Shown in pieces: positions 24,910-34,096 of a DNA stretch of 64,000 nt. The position numbers and the translations under genes are program-made. The stretch lies in contig NZ_BJLY01000001.1 of assembly GCF_006538885.1 (NCBI RefSeq), positions 744,001 through 808,000 of the forward strand, written 5' to 3'. Position 1 is the first letter of the stretch; every line of letters starts with the position of its first letter. Under the pieces are notes generated by a model, which was not told the origin of the DNA, did no database searches, and saw nothing but the letters and a program-made list of their open reading frames with translations. This stretch comes from Gluconobacter roseus NBRC 3990. Its GTDB lineage: Bacteria > Pseudomonadota > Alphaproteobacteria > Acetobacterales > Acetobacteraceae.

Positions 24910-26886
24910 ATGACCCTTCATGACGTGACGATGGACGTGTCCGAAAAGACTGATCTCGCCCATGACGTGCGTCCGCCGCTCGACCATCCCATCGGTGAGG
25001 CGCCGCTACCGGGCGATTCCGATTCCGAGGACATGTTCGATGATGTGGTGCAGCTTCCGGGCCATCACGCTGTGCGGGTGGATCGCTCGCGCGACTCCCT
25101 GCTGACGGATTTCGGCAAGGCGACTCTGAACAACCGTTACCTGCTGCCGGGCGAGGACTATCAGGCGCTTTTTGCGCGTGTGGCCTCCTATTACGGCGCG
25201 GATGCTGGCCATGCGCAGCGGATCTATGACTATATTTCCCGCCACTGGTTCATGCCGGCCACGCCTGTGCTGTCCAATGGTGGCACCGAGCGCGGCCTGC
25301 CGATTTCCTGCTTCCTGAACGAGGCCGAAGACAGCCTCTCGGGAATCGTGGGACTGTGGAACGAGAATGTGTGGCTGGCCTCCAAGGGCGGCGGCATCGG
25401 ATCCTACTGGGGCAATCTGCGCTCCATCGGCGAGAATATCGGCCGCAACGGCAAGACGTCCGGCGTCATCCCGTTCATCCGCGTTATGGACAGCCTGACG
25501 CTGGCGATTTCGCAGGGCTCGCTCCGTCGTGGCTCGGCGGCAGTGTATTTGCCGGTCTGGCATCCGGAAGTGGAAGAGTTCGTCGAGATGCGCCGCCCGA
25601 CGGGTGGTGATCCGAACCGCAAGGCCCTGAACCTGCATCACGGCGTGCTCGTGACAGACGCCTTCATGCGTGCGGTCGAAGCGGATGAGGAATGGGCGCT
25701 GCTGTCTCCGAAGGATCACAGCACGATCCGCAAGGTCTCGGCGCGTGGTCTGTGGATCCGGATCCTGACGGCGCGGATGGAGCAGGGCGAGCCTTACATC
25801 ATCTATTCCGATCATGTGAATCGCGCCCGTCCGGAGCATCACAAGCTGGCCGGGCTGGAAGTGAAGACCTCCAATCTCTGCGCCGAGATCACGCTGCCGA
25901 CCGGCATTGATCATCACGGCAAGAACCGTACGGCTGTCTGCTGCCTGTCTTCGCTCAATCTTGAAACCTGGGACGAGTGGAAAGATGATCCGCAGTTCAT
26001 CGAGGACGTCATGCTGTTCCTCGACAACGTGCTGCAGGACTTCATCGACCGGGCACCTGACGATATGGCGCGGGCGAAGTACGCCGCCGCGCGTGAGCGT
26101 TCGGTTGGGCTGGGTGTGATGGGGTTCCATTCCTTCCTTCAGGCCCGCATGATCCCGTTCGAGTCCGTGATGGCGAAGGTCTGGAACCGGAAGATTTTCG
26201 AACACATCCGCAAGCAGGCCGATGCGGCATCGAAGCATCTGGCGGAAGTGCGCGGTCCGTGCCCTGATGCTGCCGAATACGGCTTCATGGAGCGCTTCTC
26301 GCACAAGCTCGCCATTGCGCCGACGGCCTCGATTTCCATCATCACCGGCAATGCCAGCCCCGGCATTGAGCCGATCAGTGCGAATGTGTTCCTGCAGAAG
26401 ACGCTTTCGGGCTCGTTTTCGGTGCGCAATCGCCACTTGAAGAAAATTCTGGAAGAGCGCGGCTACGATACGGACGAAGTCTGGTCGGCGATCACGCTGA
26501 ACAAGGGCTCTGTGCAGAATCTCGACTTCCTGACGCAGGACGAGAAGGACGTGTTCAAAACGGCGTTCGAACTCGACCAGCGCTGGGTCGTCGAACATGC
26601 TGCCGACCGTGCGCCGTTCATCTGTCAGGCGCAGTCGGTGAACCTCTTTCTGCCGGCCGATGTTCACAAGCGCGACCTGCACCAGATCCATTTCCAGGCG
26701 TGGAAGAAGGGCCTGAAATCCCTGTACTACTGCCGCTCCCTGTCCGTGCAGCGCGCGGATGCCGTGTCCAACCTCGCGGTGAAGAGCGACATTCTGGAAG
26801 ACGAAAAATACGAAGCCACAGCTCAGGCCGCCCCTCGTGGCGAGATGAGCAGCGGCGATTACGAAGAGTGCCTGTCCTGCCAGTAA
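24910..26886 (+). CDS. nrdA: Class I ribonucleotide reductase, alpha subunit NrdA
   Basis: A 658-residue catalytic subunit that reduces ribonucleoside diphosphates to deoxy forms. Active-site features are the redox Cys in LPISCFLNEAED, the partner Cys in AVCCLSSLNLETW, the Asn-Leu-Cys-Ala-Glu thiyl-radical triad (SNLCAEI) and the C-terminal shuttle pair Glu-Cys-Leu-Ser-Cys-Gln. The N-terminus goes directly into the ten-helix barrel domain after an acidic leader. No ATP-cone (overall activity site) is seen, so dATP feedback through a cone is unlikely. ATG 24910 has GGAG upstream; the frame opens to 24820. Preceded by two NrdR boxes and followed by nrdB after 121 bases. Confidence 0.96.
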   Translation: MTLHDVTMDVSEKTDLAHDVRPPLDHPIGEAPLPGDSDSEDMFDDVVQLPGHHAVRVDRSRDSLLTDFGKATLNNRYLLPGEDYQALFARVASYYGADAGHAQRIYDYISRHWFMPATPVLSNGGTERGLPISCFLNEAEDSLSGIVGLWNENVWLASKGGGIGSYWGNLRSIGENIGRNGKTSGVIPFIRVMDSLTLAISQGSLRRGSAAVYLPVWHPEVEEFVEMRRPTGGDPNRKALNLHHGVLVTDAFMRAVEADEEWALLSPKDHSTIRKVSARGLWIRILTARMEQGEPYIIYSDHVNRARPEHHKLAGLEVKTSNLCAEITLPTGIDHHGKNRTAVCCLSSLNLETWDEWKDDPQFIEDVMLFLDNVLQDFIDRAPDDMARAKYAAARERSVGLGVMGFHSFLQARMIPFESVMAKVWNRKIFEHIRKQADAASKHLAEVRGPCPDAAEYGFMERFSHKLAIAPTASISIITGNASPGIEPISANVFLQKTLSGSFSVRNRHLKKILEERGYDTDEVWSAITLNKGSVQNLDFLTQDEKDVFKTAFELDQRWVVEHAADRAPFICQAQSVNLFLPADVHKRDLHQIHFQAWKKGLKSLYYCRSLSVQRADAVSNLAVKSDILEDEKYEATAQAAPRGEMSSGDYEECLSCQ

Positions 26887-27007
26887 AATCCGTTATTAAA
26901 ATAAGAACTAGACACGATTTTTTGGGTTCGATCAGATTGGCCTAGTCGCAGAATCAACAAGCGTGTAGCCTCTTGCGTTCTTTCAAAAATTACGCCAGGG
27001 CTGCACT

Positions 27008-28030
27008 ATGACCGACGTGAATCCAAATTCTGCTGCCCCGTCTCAGGAGCAGCATCTCGACCTGATGACCGCTAACCCGGTCTACAAGCCCTTCCGCTAC
27101 CCTTGGGCCTATGACGCCTGGCTGACCCAGCAGCGCGTCCACTGGCTGCCGGAGGAAGTGCCGCTGGCCGATGACGTGAAGGACTGGCACCGGACGCTGA
27201 CGGAAGCCGAGCGTCATCTCGTGACGCAGATCTTCCGCTTCTTCACGCAGTCGGACGTGGAAGTGAACTCCGCGTATATGAAGTATTACAGCCAGGTCTT
27301 CAAACCGACCGAAGTGCTGATGATGCTGTCTGCGTTCTCGAATATCGAGACGATCCACATCGCTGCGTATTCCCATCTTCTTGACACTATTGGGATGCCC
27401 GAGACCGAGTATTCGGCCTTCCTGAAATACAAGGAGATGAAGGACAAATACGATTTCATGCAGTCGTTCAACATCGACAACAAGCGTGAAATCGCCAAGA
27501 CCATGGCGGCCTTCGGGGCGTTCATGGAAGGGCTTCAGCTTTTCGCGTCCTTCGCGATCCTGCTGAACTTCCCGCGCTTCAACAAGCTCAAGGGCATGGG
27601 GCAGATCGTGTCCTGGTCGGTGCGTGACGAGACGCTGCACTGTCTGTCCATGATCCGTCTGTTCCGCACCTTCGTCCGCGAAAACAGCGAAATCTGGACG
27701 CCGGATTTCCGCGAGGAACTGACGCAGATCTGCCGCACCACGGTCGAGCATGAAGATGCGTTCATCGATCTGTGCTTTGAGATGGGCCCGGTCGAGGGCA
27801 TGTCTTCCGAGGACGTGAAGCGTTACATCCGCTTCATCGCCGATCGTCGCCTGACGCAGCTGGGTCTGGACCCGGTCTATGGGCAGGAAAGCAATCCGCT
27901 GCCCTGGATCGACGACATGCTGAATGCCGTCGAGCACGCCAACTTCTTCGAGAACCGCTCGACCGAATACTCCCGTGCGTCTACCTCCGGGACCTGGGAA
28001 GAAGCGTTCGAAGGCAATGTCTTCAGCTAA
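27008..28030 (+). CDS. nrdB: Class I ribonucleotide reductase, beta subunit NrdB
   Basis: A 340-residue radical-generating subunit. The iron ligands and radical Tyr can be placed: Asp in FFTQSDVEVN, Glu-x2-His-x3-Tyr in SNIETIHIAAYSHLL, Glu in AFMEGLQLFAS, and Glu/His in WSVRDETLHC. The Tyr four residues after the His matches the E. coli Tyr122 position, so a canonical tyrosyl-radical diiron cofactor is expected. ATG 27008 follows CCAGGG. It probably shares the nrdA promoter; the 121-base gap holds no gene and no clear terminator. Confidence 0.96.
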   Translation: MTDVNPNSAAPSQEQHLDLMTANPVYKPFRYPWAYDAWLTQQRVHWLPEEVPLADDVKDWHRTLTEAERHLVTQIFRFFTQSDVEVNSAYMKYYSQVFKPTEVLMMLSAFSNIETIHIAAYSHLLDTIGMPETEYSAFLKYKEMKDKYDFMQSFNIDNKREIAKTMAAFGAFMEGLQLFASFAILLNFPRFNKLKGMGQIVSWSVRDETLHCLSMIRLFRTFVRENSEIWTPDFREELTQICRTTVEHEDAFIDLCFEMGPVEGMSSEDVKRYIRFIADRRLTQLGLDPVYGQESNPLPWIDDMLNAVEHANFFENRSTEYSRASTSGTWEEAFEGNVFS

Positions 28031-28051
28031 GATTCGTCGTGTGGAGAAGTC

Positions 28052-28894
28052 TTAGCCTTCGGGCAGGGCTTCTCCGTCACGCAGGACACGTTCGGCCGCA
28101 ATAGTGAAGCGGCCATCTGCTTCATGCAGCATCAATCCGGAACGCAGCCGGAAAATCCCGCGGCCTCCATGCACCGCGCGGACCAGAACCAGCTTCGCTT
28201 CACGTCCCTGACGGGGCCAGAAGGGGTAGAACTGGATCGAACCACAGCCGTTTTCCAACAATGTCTGGCATGCCCGGTCTGCAACCGCAGCGGACAGCAC
28301 GAATGTCAGTGTCCCTCCCGGTAGCACCCATTTCGTCAGGGCTCGGATCCACTCTTCCGGAGCAGTTGTCTCTGCGCTCAGGGCAAGTCGTCGTCTGGTA
28401 TCGGGCGACGGCGTTCCGTGCGGGCTGTGCCAGGGCGGATTGGCCATGACATGATGAAAGCGGCCGTTTGCGGTTGGCGTAAAGGCACGCAGGGTTTTGG
28501 GGATGTCGGGTAGGTGGGCCTGAAGGATCTGGAGCTTCGGAAGGTCGGTTGGACCGGAATTGCTCTGGATGTTCCATTCAGCCAGTTTTATCGTCTCGGG
28601 ATCGGCTTCCAGTCCGACTCCATGCACGCCCGGAATGCGGGCCGAAAGACACAGGAGTGCGGCACCGGCGCCACAGCCGGCTTCCAGAACTGTTTCGCCC
28701 GGTCTCGCCGGAATGGAGGCGGCCATCAGGACTGGCTCAAGCCCGGTCCGGTAGCCCCTGCTGAACTGGTCATAGCGGACCCGTCCTCCCAGCAGTGAGC
28801 CTTCCTCCCGTGCGGGGCAAAGCGTGACAAATGAGCCATCGGGGAGGGGCTTCGGGGGCTGCAATGGGTTGACCGTCTTCCTGCTGCCGCTCAT
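28052..28894 (-). CDS. TrmN6-like tRNA adenine-N6 methyltransferase family protein
   Basis: A 280-residue SAM methyltransferase. Motif I is TVLEAGCGAGAALLCLSARI, with an acidic residue in GVGLEADPETI. The catalytic NPPW appears in HHVMANPPWHSPHGT, typical of N6-adenine enzymes such as TrmN6 (YfiC), which modifies A37 of tRNA-Val. The upstream block RYDQFSRGYRTGLEPVLMAA is the TrmN6-like N-terminus. The exact tRNA target is not proven. Convergent with nrdB; a 7-base hairpin (GGAGAAG 28043-28049, CTTCTCC 28069-28075) spans both 3' ends and may act as a shared stop. Divergent from the polyprenyl synthase. Confidence 0.85.
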   Translation of the reverse strand: MSGSRKTVNPLQPPKPLPDGSFVTLCPAREEGSLLGGRVRYDQFSRGYRTGLEPVLMAASIPARPGETVLEAGCGAGAALLCLSARIPGVHGVGLEADPETIKLAEWNIQSNSGPTDLPKLQILQAHLPDIPKTLRAFTPTANGRFHHVMANPPWHSPHGTPSPDTRRRLALSAETTAPEEWIRALTKWVLPGGTLTFVLSAAVADRACQTLLENGCGSIQFYPFWPRQGREAKLVLVRAVHGGRGIFRLRSGLMLHEADGRFTIAAERVLRDGEALPEG

Positions 28895-28926
28895 ATGGTC
28901 TTTCCAACCTGTCGTCCGGCGTTACA

Positions 28927-28971
28927 TGGCCCGTTCGTTCTTCCCGCGACAGGAAAGAAAGAGGCGGGCCA
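28927..28971. repeat. Imperfect long dyad between the TrmN6-like gene and ddsA
   Basis: TGGCCCG (28927-28933) pairs with CGGGCCA (28965-28971), and the interior is also nearly complementary (TTCTTCC against GGAAAGAA), making one extended imperfect hairpin of about 45 bases. It lies in the divergent promoter region. It could be an operator or a 5' leader structure for either gene. Confidence 0.5.
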
Positions 28972-29044
28972 CGCCACATCATATCGTGCCCGTGCGGTCC
29001 TGGGCCAGTCTCCGGGTCCGCTGCGGGAACTGGAGTAATGACCC

Positions 29045-30100
29045 TTGGATTCTGCCGCACCGGACGTTTCTGCGACCGTTGACAAAGCTGTGGTCAGGGA
29101 TGCAGGGGGCGAGAGCGCCCTTTCCGCTCTGTCCGCCTACCTGGAACAGGACATGCAGGCCTGCAACCGTGCGATCATCGCGCGGATGGAGAGCCCGGTC
29201 CCGCTCATTCCGCAGCTTGGCGCCCATCTTGTCGCGGCTGGCGGCAAGCGTCTGCGACCCCTGCTGACACTCGCCTCCTCCCGTCTGTGCGGCTACCAGT
29301 CGACTCCTGAAAACCAGCGTCATGTTGGTCTCGCCGCCTGCGTGGAGTTCATCCATACGGCAACGCTGCTTCACGATGATGTGGTCGATGAGAGCAATCT
29401 GCGTCGGGGTCTGGCCTCGGCCAATGCCGTGTTCGGCAACAAGGCCTCCGTCCTGGTGGGCGACTTCCTGTTCGCGCGCTCCTTCCAGCTGATGACGGCA
29501 GATGGCTCGCTCAAGGTCATGGCGATCCTGTCCGATGCCTCGGCGACCATTGCTGAAGGTGAAGTCCTGCAGATGGTGACGCAGAACGACCTGTCCACGC
29601 CGGTCGATCGCTATCTTGAAGTCATCCATGGCAAGACGGCCGCCCTGTTTGCGGCAGCCTGTCGTGTCGGTGCGGTGGTCGCAGATCGTCCGGAAACGGA
29701 AGAGCTGGCGCTGGACCGTTTCGGGACCAATCTGGGCATGGCGTTCCAGCTTGTCGATGATGCTCTGGATTATGCAGCCGATCAGCAGATCCTCGGCAAG
29801 ACGGTCGGTGACGACATGCGCGAAGGCAAGATCACTCTTCCGGTTCTGGCCGCCTATGAAGCTGGATCTGCGGAAGACCGGGCGTTCTGGGAGCGTGTGA
29901 TCGAGAAGGGCGAGCAGACGGAAGCGGACCTGCCGCATGCTCTGGATCTGATCGAGAAGACCGGTGCGATTGCCACGACCATTGCCCGCGCCCAGGCCTA
30001 TGCGGCCGAGGCTGTGGACGCGCTGTCCATTTTCCCGGAAAGCGAACTGCGTCGCCTGATGATCGAGACGGTTCAGTACACCGTCGATCGCGCACGCTGA
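29045..30100 (+). CDS. ddsA: Polyprenyl diphosphate synthase (decaprenyl type, ubiquinone side chain)
   Basis: A 351-residue trans-prenyltransferase that lengthens farnesyl diphosphate with isopentenyl units. The first Asp-rich motif is LLHDDVVDES, preceded by GGKRLRPLLTL, and the second is LVDDALDYAAD, followed by the KTVGDDMREGKITLPV block. The residues before the first motif (CVEFIHTATLLHDD) are small, typical of long-chain synthases. Gluconobacter is known to make ubiquinone-10 through a ddsA gene, so decaprenyl product is likely but not readable directly. The best start is TTG 29045, with a GGAG upstream; an ATG at 29038 is out of frame. Ends at a strong terminator. Confidence 0.92.
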   Translation: MDSAAPDVSATVDKAVVRDAGGESALSALSAYLEQDMQACNRAIIARMESPVPLIPQLGAHLVAAGGKRLRPLLTLASSRLCGYQSTPENQRHVGLAACVEFIHTATLLHDDVVDESNLRRGLASANAVFGNKASVLVGDFLFARSFQLMTADGSLKVMAILSDASATIAEGEVLQMVTQNDLSTPVDRYLEVIHGKTAALFAAACRVGAVVADRPETEELALDRFGTNLGMAFQLVDDALDYAADQQILGKTVGDDMREGKITLPVLAAYEAGSAEDRAFWERVIEKGEQTEADLPHALDLIEKTGAIATTIARAQAYAAEAVDALSIFPESELRRLMIETVQYTVDRAR

Positions 30101-30111
30101 TATGCTTTGAG

Positions 30112-30143
30112 ACGCCCTGCTGCTAACCGGCAGGGCGTTTTTT
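30112..30143 (+). terminator. Rho-independent terminator of ddsA
   Basis: A perfect 9-base GC-rich stem (ACGCCCTGC 30112-30120, GCAGGGCGT 30130-30138), a 9-base loop and a T-run to 30143. It ends where the convergent murI gene ends. Confidence 0.95.
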
Positions 30144-30988
30144 CAGGCTTCCGCTGTCTGTAAGGCGGGAGCCGTAAACAGCTCCCATTCATTGAACCCG
30201 AGCCGCTTTGCCGCGGCTTCCAGCCTGGCCGCTTCATGGGGCGCGCGGGTCATGAGAAGCCTGCCTGCCTGCGAGGCTTCAGACAGGCGTTCGGCAGTCT
30301 GCAAAACTGTTCTGACCTGACGGGCAACGGCGGGGGCTGGGTCCAGCCAGGTCACGCCATCCGGTGACAGGCGCTCGAAGGCATCCATCAGAAATGTATA
30401 ATGGGTGCAGCCCAGTCCGACAGTATCGATCTCGTCGCCATGAGGCTGGCTGAAAAGACAGTGCAGTTCGTGCTGCACGTCCGCATCCGCAATGGTTTCA
30501 CCCAGAAAGGCGCGCTCGGCCAGATCGGCCAGCCTGCGGGCGCCATGCGTGATCAGGCGACAATCTGATGCAAAGTCCCGGTGAAGCTGAAGGATGTAAG
30601 GGCGTCGTGCGGTCGCGGATGTCGAAAGCAGGCCGATGACCCGGCTTGTCGAAACACGTCCGGCCCAGCGGATCGGGGGTACGCATCCGACTACCGGAAT
30701 CTTCAGCTGTTTTCGAAGGGCAGGAAGGGCAATCGTGCTGGCGGTGTTGCAGGCGATGACCAGTACGTCAGGCTGAAGTTCCTCGCAGGCGCAGACCAGA
30801 AGGCTGACGATCCGGGAGGTCAGCAGGTCGTCCGGCTGTTCGCCATAGGGAAACAGGGCCGTATCGGCGAGGTAATCGATATGGAGGGCGGGGAGGAGAT
30901 CGCGCAAGGCCTGCACGACACCCATCCCACCAATGCCGGAGTCAAAAACCAGACTCCGGCCGGCTGGCACGGATGCGCCAGTGTCCAT
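30143..30988 (-). CDS. murI: Glutamate racemase
   Basis: A 281-residue enzyme making D-glutamate for peptidoglycan. Both catalytic cysteines are in place: VIACNTASTIALPAL and GLGCTHYTFL. The substrate loop VFDSGIGGMGVVQAL is at the N-terminus, and PYGEQP lies in FPYGEQPDDLL. ATG 30988 overlaps the pyrE stop by one base (TGATG), so translation is coupled. The 78 bases of open frame upstream lie inside pyrE. Length and motif spacing are normal. Confidence 0.95.
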   Translation of the reverse strand: MDTGASVPAGRSLVFDSGIGGMGVVQALRDLLPALHIDYLADTALFPYGEQPDDLLTSRIVSLLVCACEELQPDVLVIACNTASTIALPALRKQLKIPVVGCVPPIRWAGRVSTSRVIGLLSTSATARRPYILQLHRDFASDCRLITHGARRLADLAERAFLGETIADADVQHELHCLFSQPHGDEIDTVGLGCTHYTFLMDAFERLSPDGVTWLDPAPAVARQVRTVLQTAERLSEASQAGRLLMTRAPHEAARLEAAAKRLGFNEWELFTAPALQTAEA

Positions 30989-31734
30989 CAGGCTTCGGCT
31001 TTGGCCTTGAGAGCCAGCGCCTCTTCCGCGCTGCTCACGCCGCCATGCTTCTTGGACCAGCCGCACGGGTCTTCCAGGAAGCGGCGGACTTCGGCGCTGT
31101 CCTTTTCGGAGAAATAGTCACCCCCGGCACAGGCTTCCAGAACGTCCCACCAGGTGCAGAGCGAATGGAGCGAAATGTCCATGTCTGCCAGCGTCTTGTG
31201 AGCGCCGGGAAACACGCCATAGAAGAACACGACGAAGGTATGGTTCACGATGGCGCCTGCGTCACGCAGGGCATTGGCGAATCGGATCTTGGAGGCGCCG
31301 TCCGTCGTCAGGTCCTCGACCAGCAGGGTGCGCATACCTTCGGGCACATCACCTTCGATCTGCGCGTTACGGCCGAAGCCCTTGGGCTTTTTACGGACAT
31401 AGGCCATCGGCGTCATCATCCGGTCCGCAATCCAGGCGGCGAACGGGATACCGGCGGTCTCACCGCCTACGACAGCGTCGATGCTTTCATAGCCGATATG
31501 GCGGCCGATTTTCTCGACAGCCAGTTCCATGATCTTGGTGCGGGCGCGGGGGAAGAAGATGATCTTGCGGCAGTCGATATAGACCGGGGATTTCCAGCCG
31601 GACGTCAGGGTGTAGGGCTCTTCCGGACGGAAATTGATGGCCTTGATTTCAAGCAGGATGCGGGCCGTGGTGAGGGCCGCGTCACGGTCCCACTGGGTGC
31701 GGCCCGCCATCGGGCTATCGGCGAACTGGGTCAT
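30988..31734 (-). CDS. pyrE: Orotate phosphoribosyltransferase
   Basis: A 248-residue type I PRTase converting orotate and PRPP to OMP in pyrimidine synthesis. The PRPP-binding signature is LLVEDLTTDGASKIRFANAL near residue 140. FRPEEPYTLTSGWKSPVYID is the N-terminal substrate region, and the mobile loop is MAYVRKKPKGFGRNAQIEG. A C-terminal tail of about 50 residues (YFSEKDSAEVRRFL onward) is longer than in E. coli PyrE and resembles other alphaproteobacterial forms. Upstream, an 8-base inverted repeat lies 35-76 bases before the start. Confidence 0.94.
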   Translation of the reverse strand: MTQFADSPMAGRTQWDRDAALTTARILLEIKAINFRPEEPYTLTSGWKSPVYIDCRKIIFFPRARTKIMELAVEKIGRHIGYESIDAVVGGETAGIPFAAWIADRMMTPMAYVRKKPKGFGRNAQIEGDVPEGMRTLLVEDLTTDGASKIRFANALRDAGAIVNHTFVVFFYGVFPGAHKTLADMDISLHSLCTWWDVLEACAGGDYFSEKDSAEVRRFLEDPCGWSKKHGGVSSAEEALALKAKAEA

Positions 31735-31768
31735 GCTTGTCTCCGCTGACGTCGTTTTCTCGTGGTTT

Positions 31769-31810
31769 ACCGGGCCGCTGCCAGGAAGGGTAGGGGCAAT
31801 ATGGCCCGGT
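31769..31810. repeat. Inverted repeat in the pyrE leader
   Basis: ACCGGGCC (31769-31776) and GGCCCGGT (31803-31810) form a perfect 8-base stem with a 26-base loop, 35-76 bases upstream of pyrE (minus strand). It may be an operator or an mRNA leader hairpin; there is no T-run for a terminator. Confidence 0.5.
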
Positions 31811-31940
31811 TTCGGAACGGATGAATTTTAATCGGACCTGTCAGTGTCTTCGGTCCCCTCGATCTTCGTGCTTGCATGGGAAGCCGTGGAGTTCTAGGGA
31901 GAGATATCGATATTCATTCTCATTTACGGCAGGATCAGAA

Positions 31941-32177
31941 GTGAGCATAGAGACCAGCCGGATCGGCCGGAAATGCGAACGCGCTGTTGTGACGGCCTAT
32001 CAGGAACTGCGGGAAGTCGGACAGCCGGACATGCAGGCCTTTGCGGCCTGCACGACGCTGTACCGTATCCATCATCCCGAATCCTCCGTGAAAGAGGCCA
32101 GACGGCTCGTGGCCGAATGGATCGATCATCACGTCGTCCGTCAGGCCCGCGGCCAGACGCCGGGTTGCGACTGCTGA
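31941..32177 (+). CDS. Small cytosolic protein of unknown function
   Basis: A 78-residue protein read from GTG 31941, behind AGGATC at 8-base spacing. The frame is open to 31821, but the upstream part is not protein-like. The sequence is helical and charged, with the centre CTTLYRIHHPESSVKEARRL and a Cys pair at the very end (GCDC). His-His occurs twice. I know no function; a C-terminal Cys-x-Cys plus His residues might bind metal, but this is weak. Divergent from pyrE and convergent with gltA, with 16 bases to the gltA stop. It has its own promoter region of about 200 bases. Confidence 0.65.
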   Translation: MSIETSRIGRKCERAVVTAYQELREVGQPDMQAFAACTTLYRIHHPESSVKEARRLVAEWIDHHVVRQARGQTPGCDC

Positions 32178-32193
32178 ACCCCGTAGAGGAGCC

Positions 32194-33489
32194 TTAGCTC
32201 CTCTCGCTCATCGGGACGAAACTCCGTTCCGCTGCGCCGATATAGAGCTGCCTCGGGCGGCTGATGCGCACGGATGGCTCCTCGATCATTTCCTTCCACT
32301 GACTGACCCAGCCGACCGTCCGCGCGACCGCGAACAGAACGGTGAACATGCTCTTGGGAATCCCAAGCGCCTTGAGGATCAGTCCGGAATAGAAATCCAC
32401 ATTCGGATAGAGGCGGCGGCTGACGAAATAGTCGTCCTCCGTGGCTACGCGCTCCAGCTCCATGGCCAGGTCGAGCAGCGGATCGCGCTTGAGGCCGAGT
32501 TCCTCGATGACCTCGTGACAGGTCGCCTGAAGGATCTTCGCGCGCGGGTCGAAATTCTTGTAAACGCGGTGGCCGAAGCCCATCAGGCGCACGCCGGAAT
32601 TGCGGTTCTTGACCTGCTCAAGAAAGGCCGGGATGCCGTCACGGGTGCCGATGGATTCCAGCATGCTGAGAGCGGCTTCATTGGCCCCGCCATGCGCCGG
32701 CCCCCAGAGTGCTGCAATACCTGCCGCAATACAGGCATAGGGGTTCGCACCGGTTGAGCCGACGAGGCGCACGGTCGTCGTGGAGGCATTCTGCTCATGA
32801 TCGGCATGCAGCAGAAGGATGCGATCCATCGCGCGCGCCAGCACCGGATTGACCCGGTAGTGATTGCCCGGCCGGGCAAACAGCATGTGCAGGAAATTCT
32901 CGGAGAACGACATTTCTTCATCGGGATAGATGAAGGGCTCGCCGATGGAATATTTGTAGGCCCAGGCCGCAATCGTCGGGACCTTGGCGATCAGACGGCG
33001 TGCCGAAAGATCGCGGGTCGCAGGCTGCGAAATGTCCACATCATCATGATAAAAGGCCGAAAGCGCGCCGACCGTGCCGCACAGGATGGCCATGGGATGC
33101 GCATCACGGCGGAAGCCGTTGAAAAAGTTCCGGATCTGCTCGTTCAGCAGGCGATGGGTGTTCATGTCCGTGCGGAAGGCCTGATACTGCGCGGCGGTCG
33201 GCAGTTCGCCATAGAGCAGCAGATAGGCCGTTTCGGTGAAGCTGGCGTTGAGGGCCAGATCCTCGATCGGATAGCCACGGTGCAGCAGCACGCCCTTGTC
33301 GCCGTCAATATAGCTGATGGCGCTGGTGCAGGTGGCCGTGCTTCCCAGTCCCGGATCATAGGAGAACATGCCTGTTTTCTGAGACAGGGCACGCATGTCC
33401 ACGACGTCCGGACCGATTGTCCCTTCCAGAACTGGAAACTGACGGCTGAGGCCATCGAGACCAAAGGTTGCGGAGCGTTTTTCGGACAT
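32194..33489 (-). CDS. gltA: Citrate synthase, hexameric type II
   Basis: A 431-residue enzyme condensing oxaloacetate with acetyl-CoA. The active-site His/His/Asp set is visible in [39 protein letters not shown] and [18 protein letters not shown]. The N-terminal beta-domain ([16 protein letters not shown]) and length mark the Gram-negative, NADH-sensitive type II form. In acetic acid bacteria it feeds an incomplete or modified TCA cycle, as established for the group. A TAATAT-like hexamer lies in the AT-rich stretch about 35 bases upstream of the start and is a candidate -10. Confidence 0.97.
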   Translation of the reverse strand: MSEKRSATFGLDGLSRQFPVLEGTIGPDVVDMRALSQKTGMFSYDPGLGSTATCTSAISYIDGDKGVLLHRGYPIEDLALNASFTETAYLLLYGELPTAAQYQAFRTDMNTHRLLNEQIRNFFNGFRRDAHPMAILCGTVGALSAFYHDDVDISQPATRDLSARRLIAKVPTIAAWAYKYSIGEPFIYPDEEMSFSENFLHMLFARPGNHYRVNPVLARAMDRILLLHADHEQNASTTTVRLVGSTGANPYACIAAGIAALWGPAHGGANEAALSMLESIGTRDGIPAFLEQVKNRNSGVRLMGFGHRVYKNFDPRAKILQATCHEVIEELGLKRDPLLDLAMELERVATEDDYFVSRRLYPNVDFYSGLILKALGIPKSMFTVLFAVARTVGWVSQWKEMIEEPSVRISRPRQLYIGAAERSFVPMSERS

Positions 33490-33581
33490 GGGAATGACAA
33501 ACCGGCCTGAGAGTAAGGATATTATTCTGTTTTACGTCCGAAAGGTTTTTTATGTCCAGAGACGCCCTTCGGATGATATTT

Positions 33582-34091
33582 TCAAGGTTGAAGCAGTTTG
33601 ACGGGCTGGACCGTGGACGGTCGGACGTCCAGCCAGTTTCCCGGAACGTCAAAAACCGTCAGCCCCGCCAGTGGATAGCCCCGGTTGAGCGCTGAGAACT
33701 GCGGGCTCTGAAGGGCCGGACCAAGGAGGTCACAGGCAAATTCGCTAATGGTGGGGTTGTGGCCAACGATCAGCAGCGTTTGAACGGCTTCGGACGTGGC
33801 GTGGATGAGGCCGTAAAAATCATCTGCCACGGCGGAATAAAAGCTGTCTTCGATCGTGACGGCAGGCGCATTGCTCAATGCATCCAGCACGCCCTGTGCG
33901 GTCTGCCGGGTCCGTGCAGCGGGGCTGCACAGGATCTGTATGGGGGTGGGCAGGTCAAGCGTGGCAATCTGCCGGCCAATACTGGCGGCCTGTTCCTGCC
34001 CCGCTGGTGTGAGCACACGGGCGCGGTCGCCGCTCTCCGTCCGGACGTGAGGAACGGCTTCGGCATGGCGCAGAAGAAGGAGGCGGCGCAT
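33582..34091 (-). CDS. SixA-like phosphohistidine phosphatase
   Basis: A 169-residue histidine-phosphatase-superfamily protein. The catalytic Arg-His-Ala-Glu is at the N-terminus (LLLLRHAEAVPH), with the second Arg in CSPAARTRQTAQ and the second His in LLIVGHNPTISEFAC. This is the compact SixA group, which in E. coli dephosphorylates histidine in phosphotransfer proteins. The partner here is unknown. It starts 5 bases after the chorismate mutase stop and probably shares its transcript. Confidence 0.88.
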   Translation of the reverse strand: MRRLLLLRHAEAVPHVRTESGDRARVLTPAGQEQAASIGRQIATLDLPTPIQILCSPAARTRQTAQGVLDALSNAPAVTIEDSFYSAVADDFYGLIHATSEAVQTLLIVGHNPTISEFACDLLGPALQSPQFSALNRGYPLAGLTVFDVPGNWLDVRPSTVQPVKLLQP

Positions 34092-34096
34092 GGATA

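Noticed and set aside
25006-26691. 561-codon open frame antisense to nrdA
   Set aside because: Shadow of nrdA; rich in Arg/His with no recognisable fold, as expected from reading GC-rich codons backwards.
28770-29060. 96-codon minus-strand frame over the ddsA promoter region
   Set aside because: No ribosome site, Pro/Arg-rich composition and overlap with both neighbours; likely shadow.
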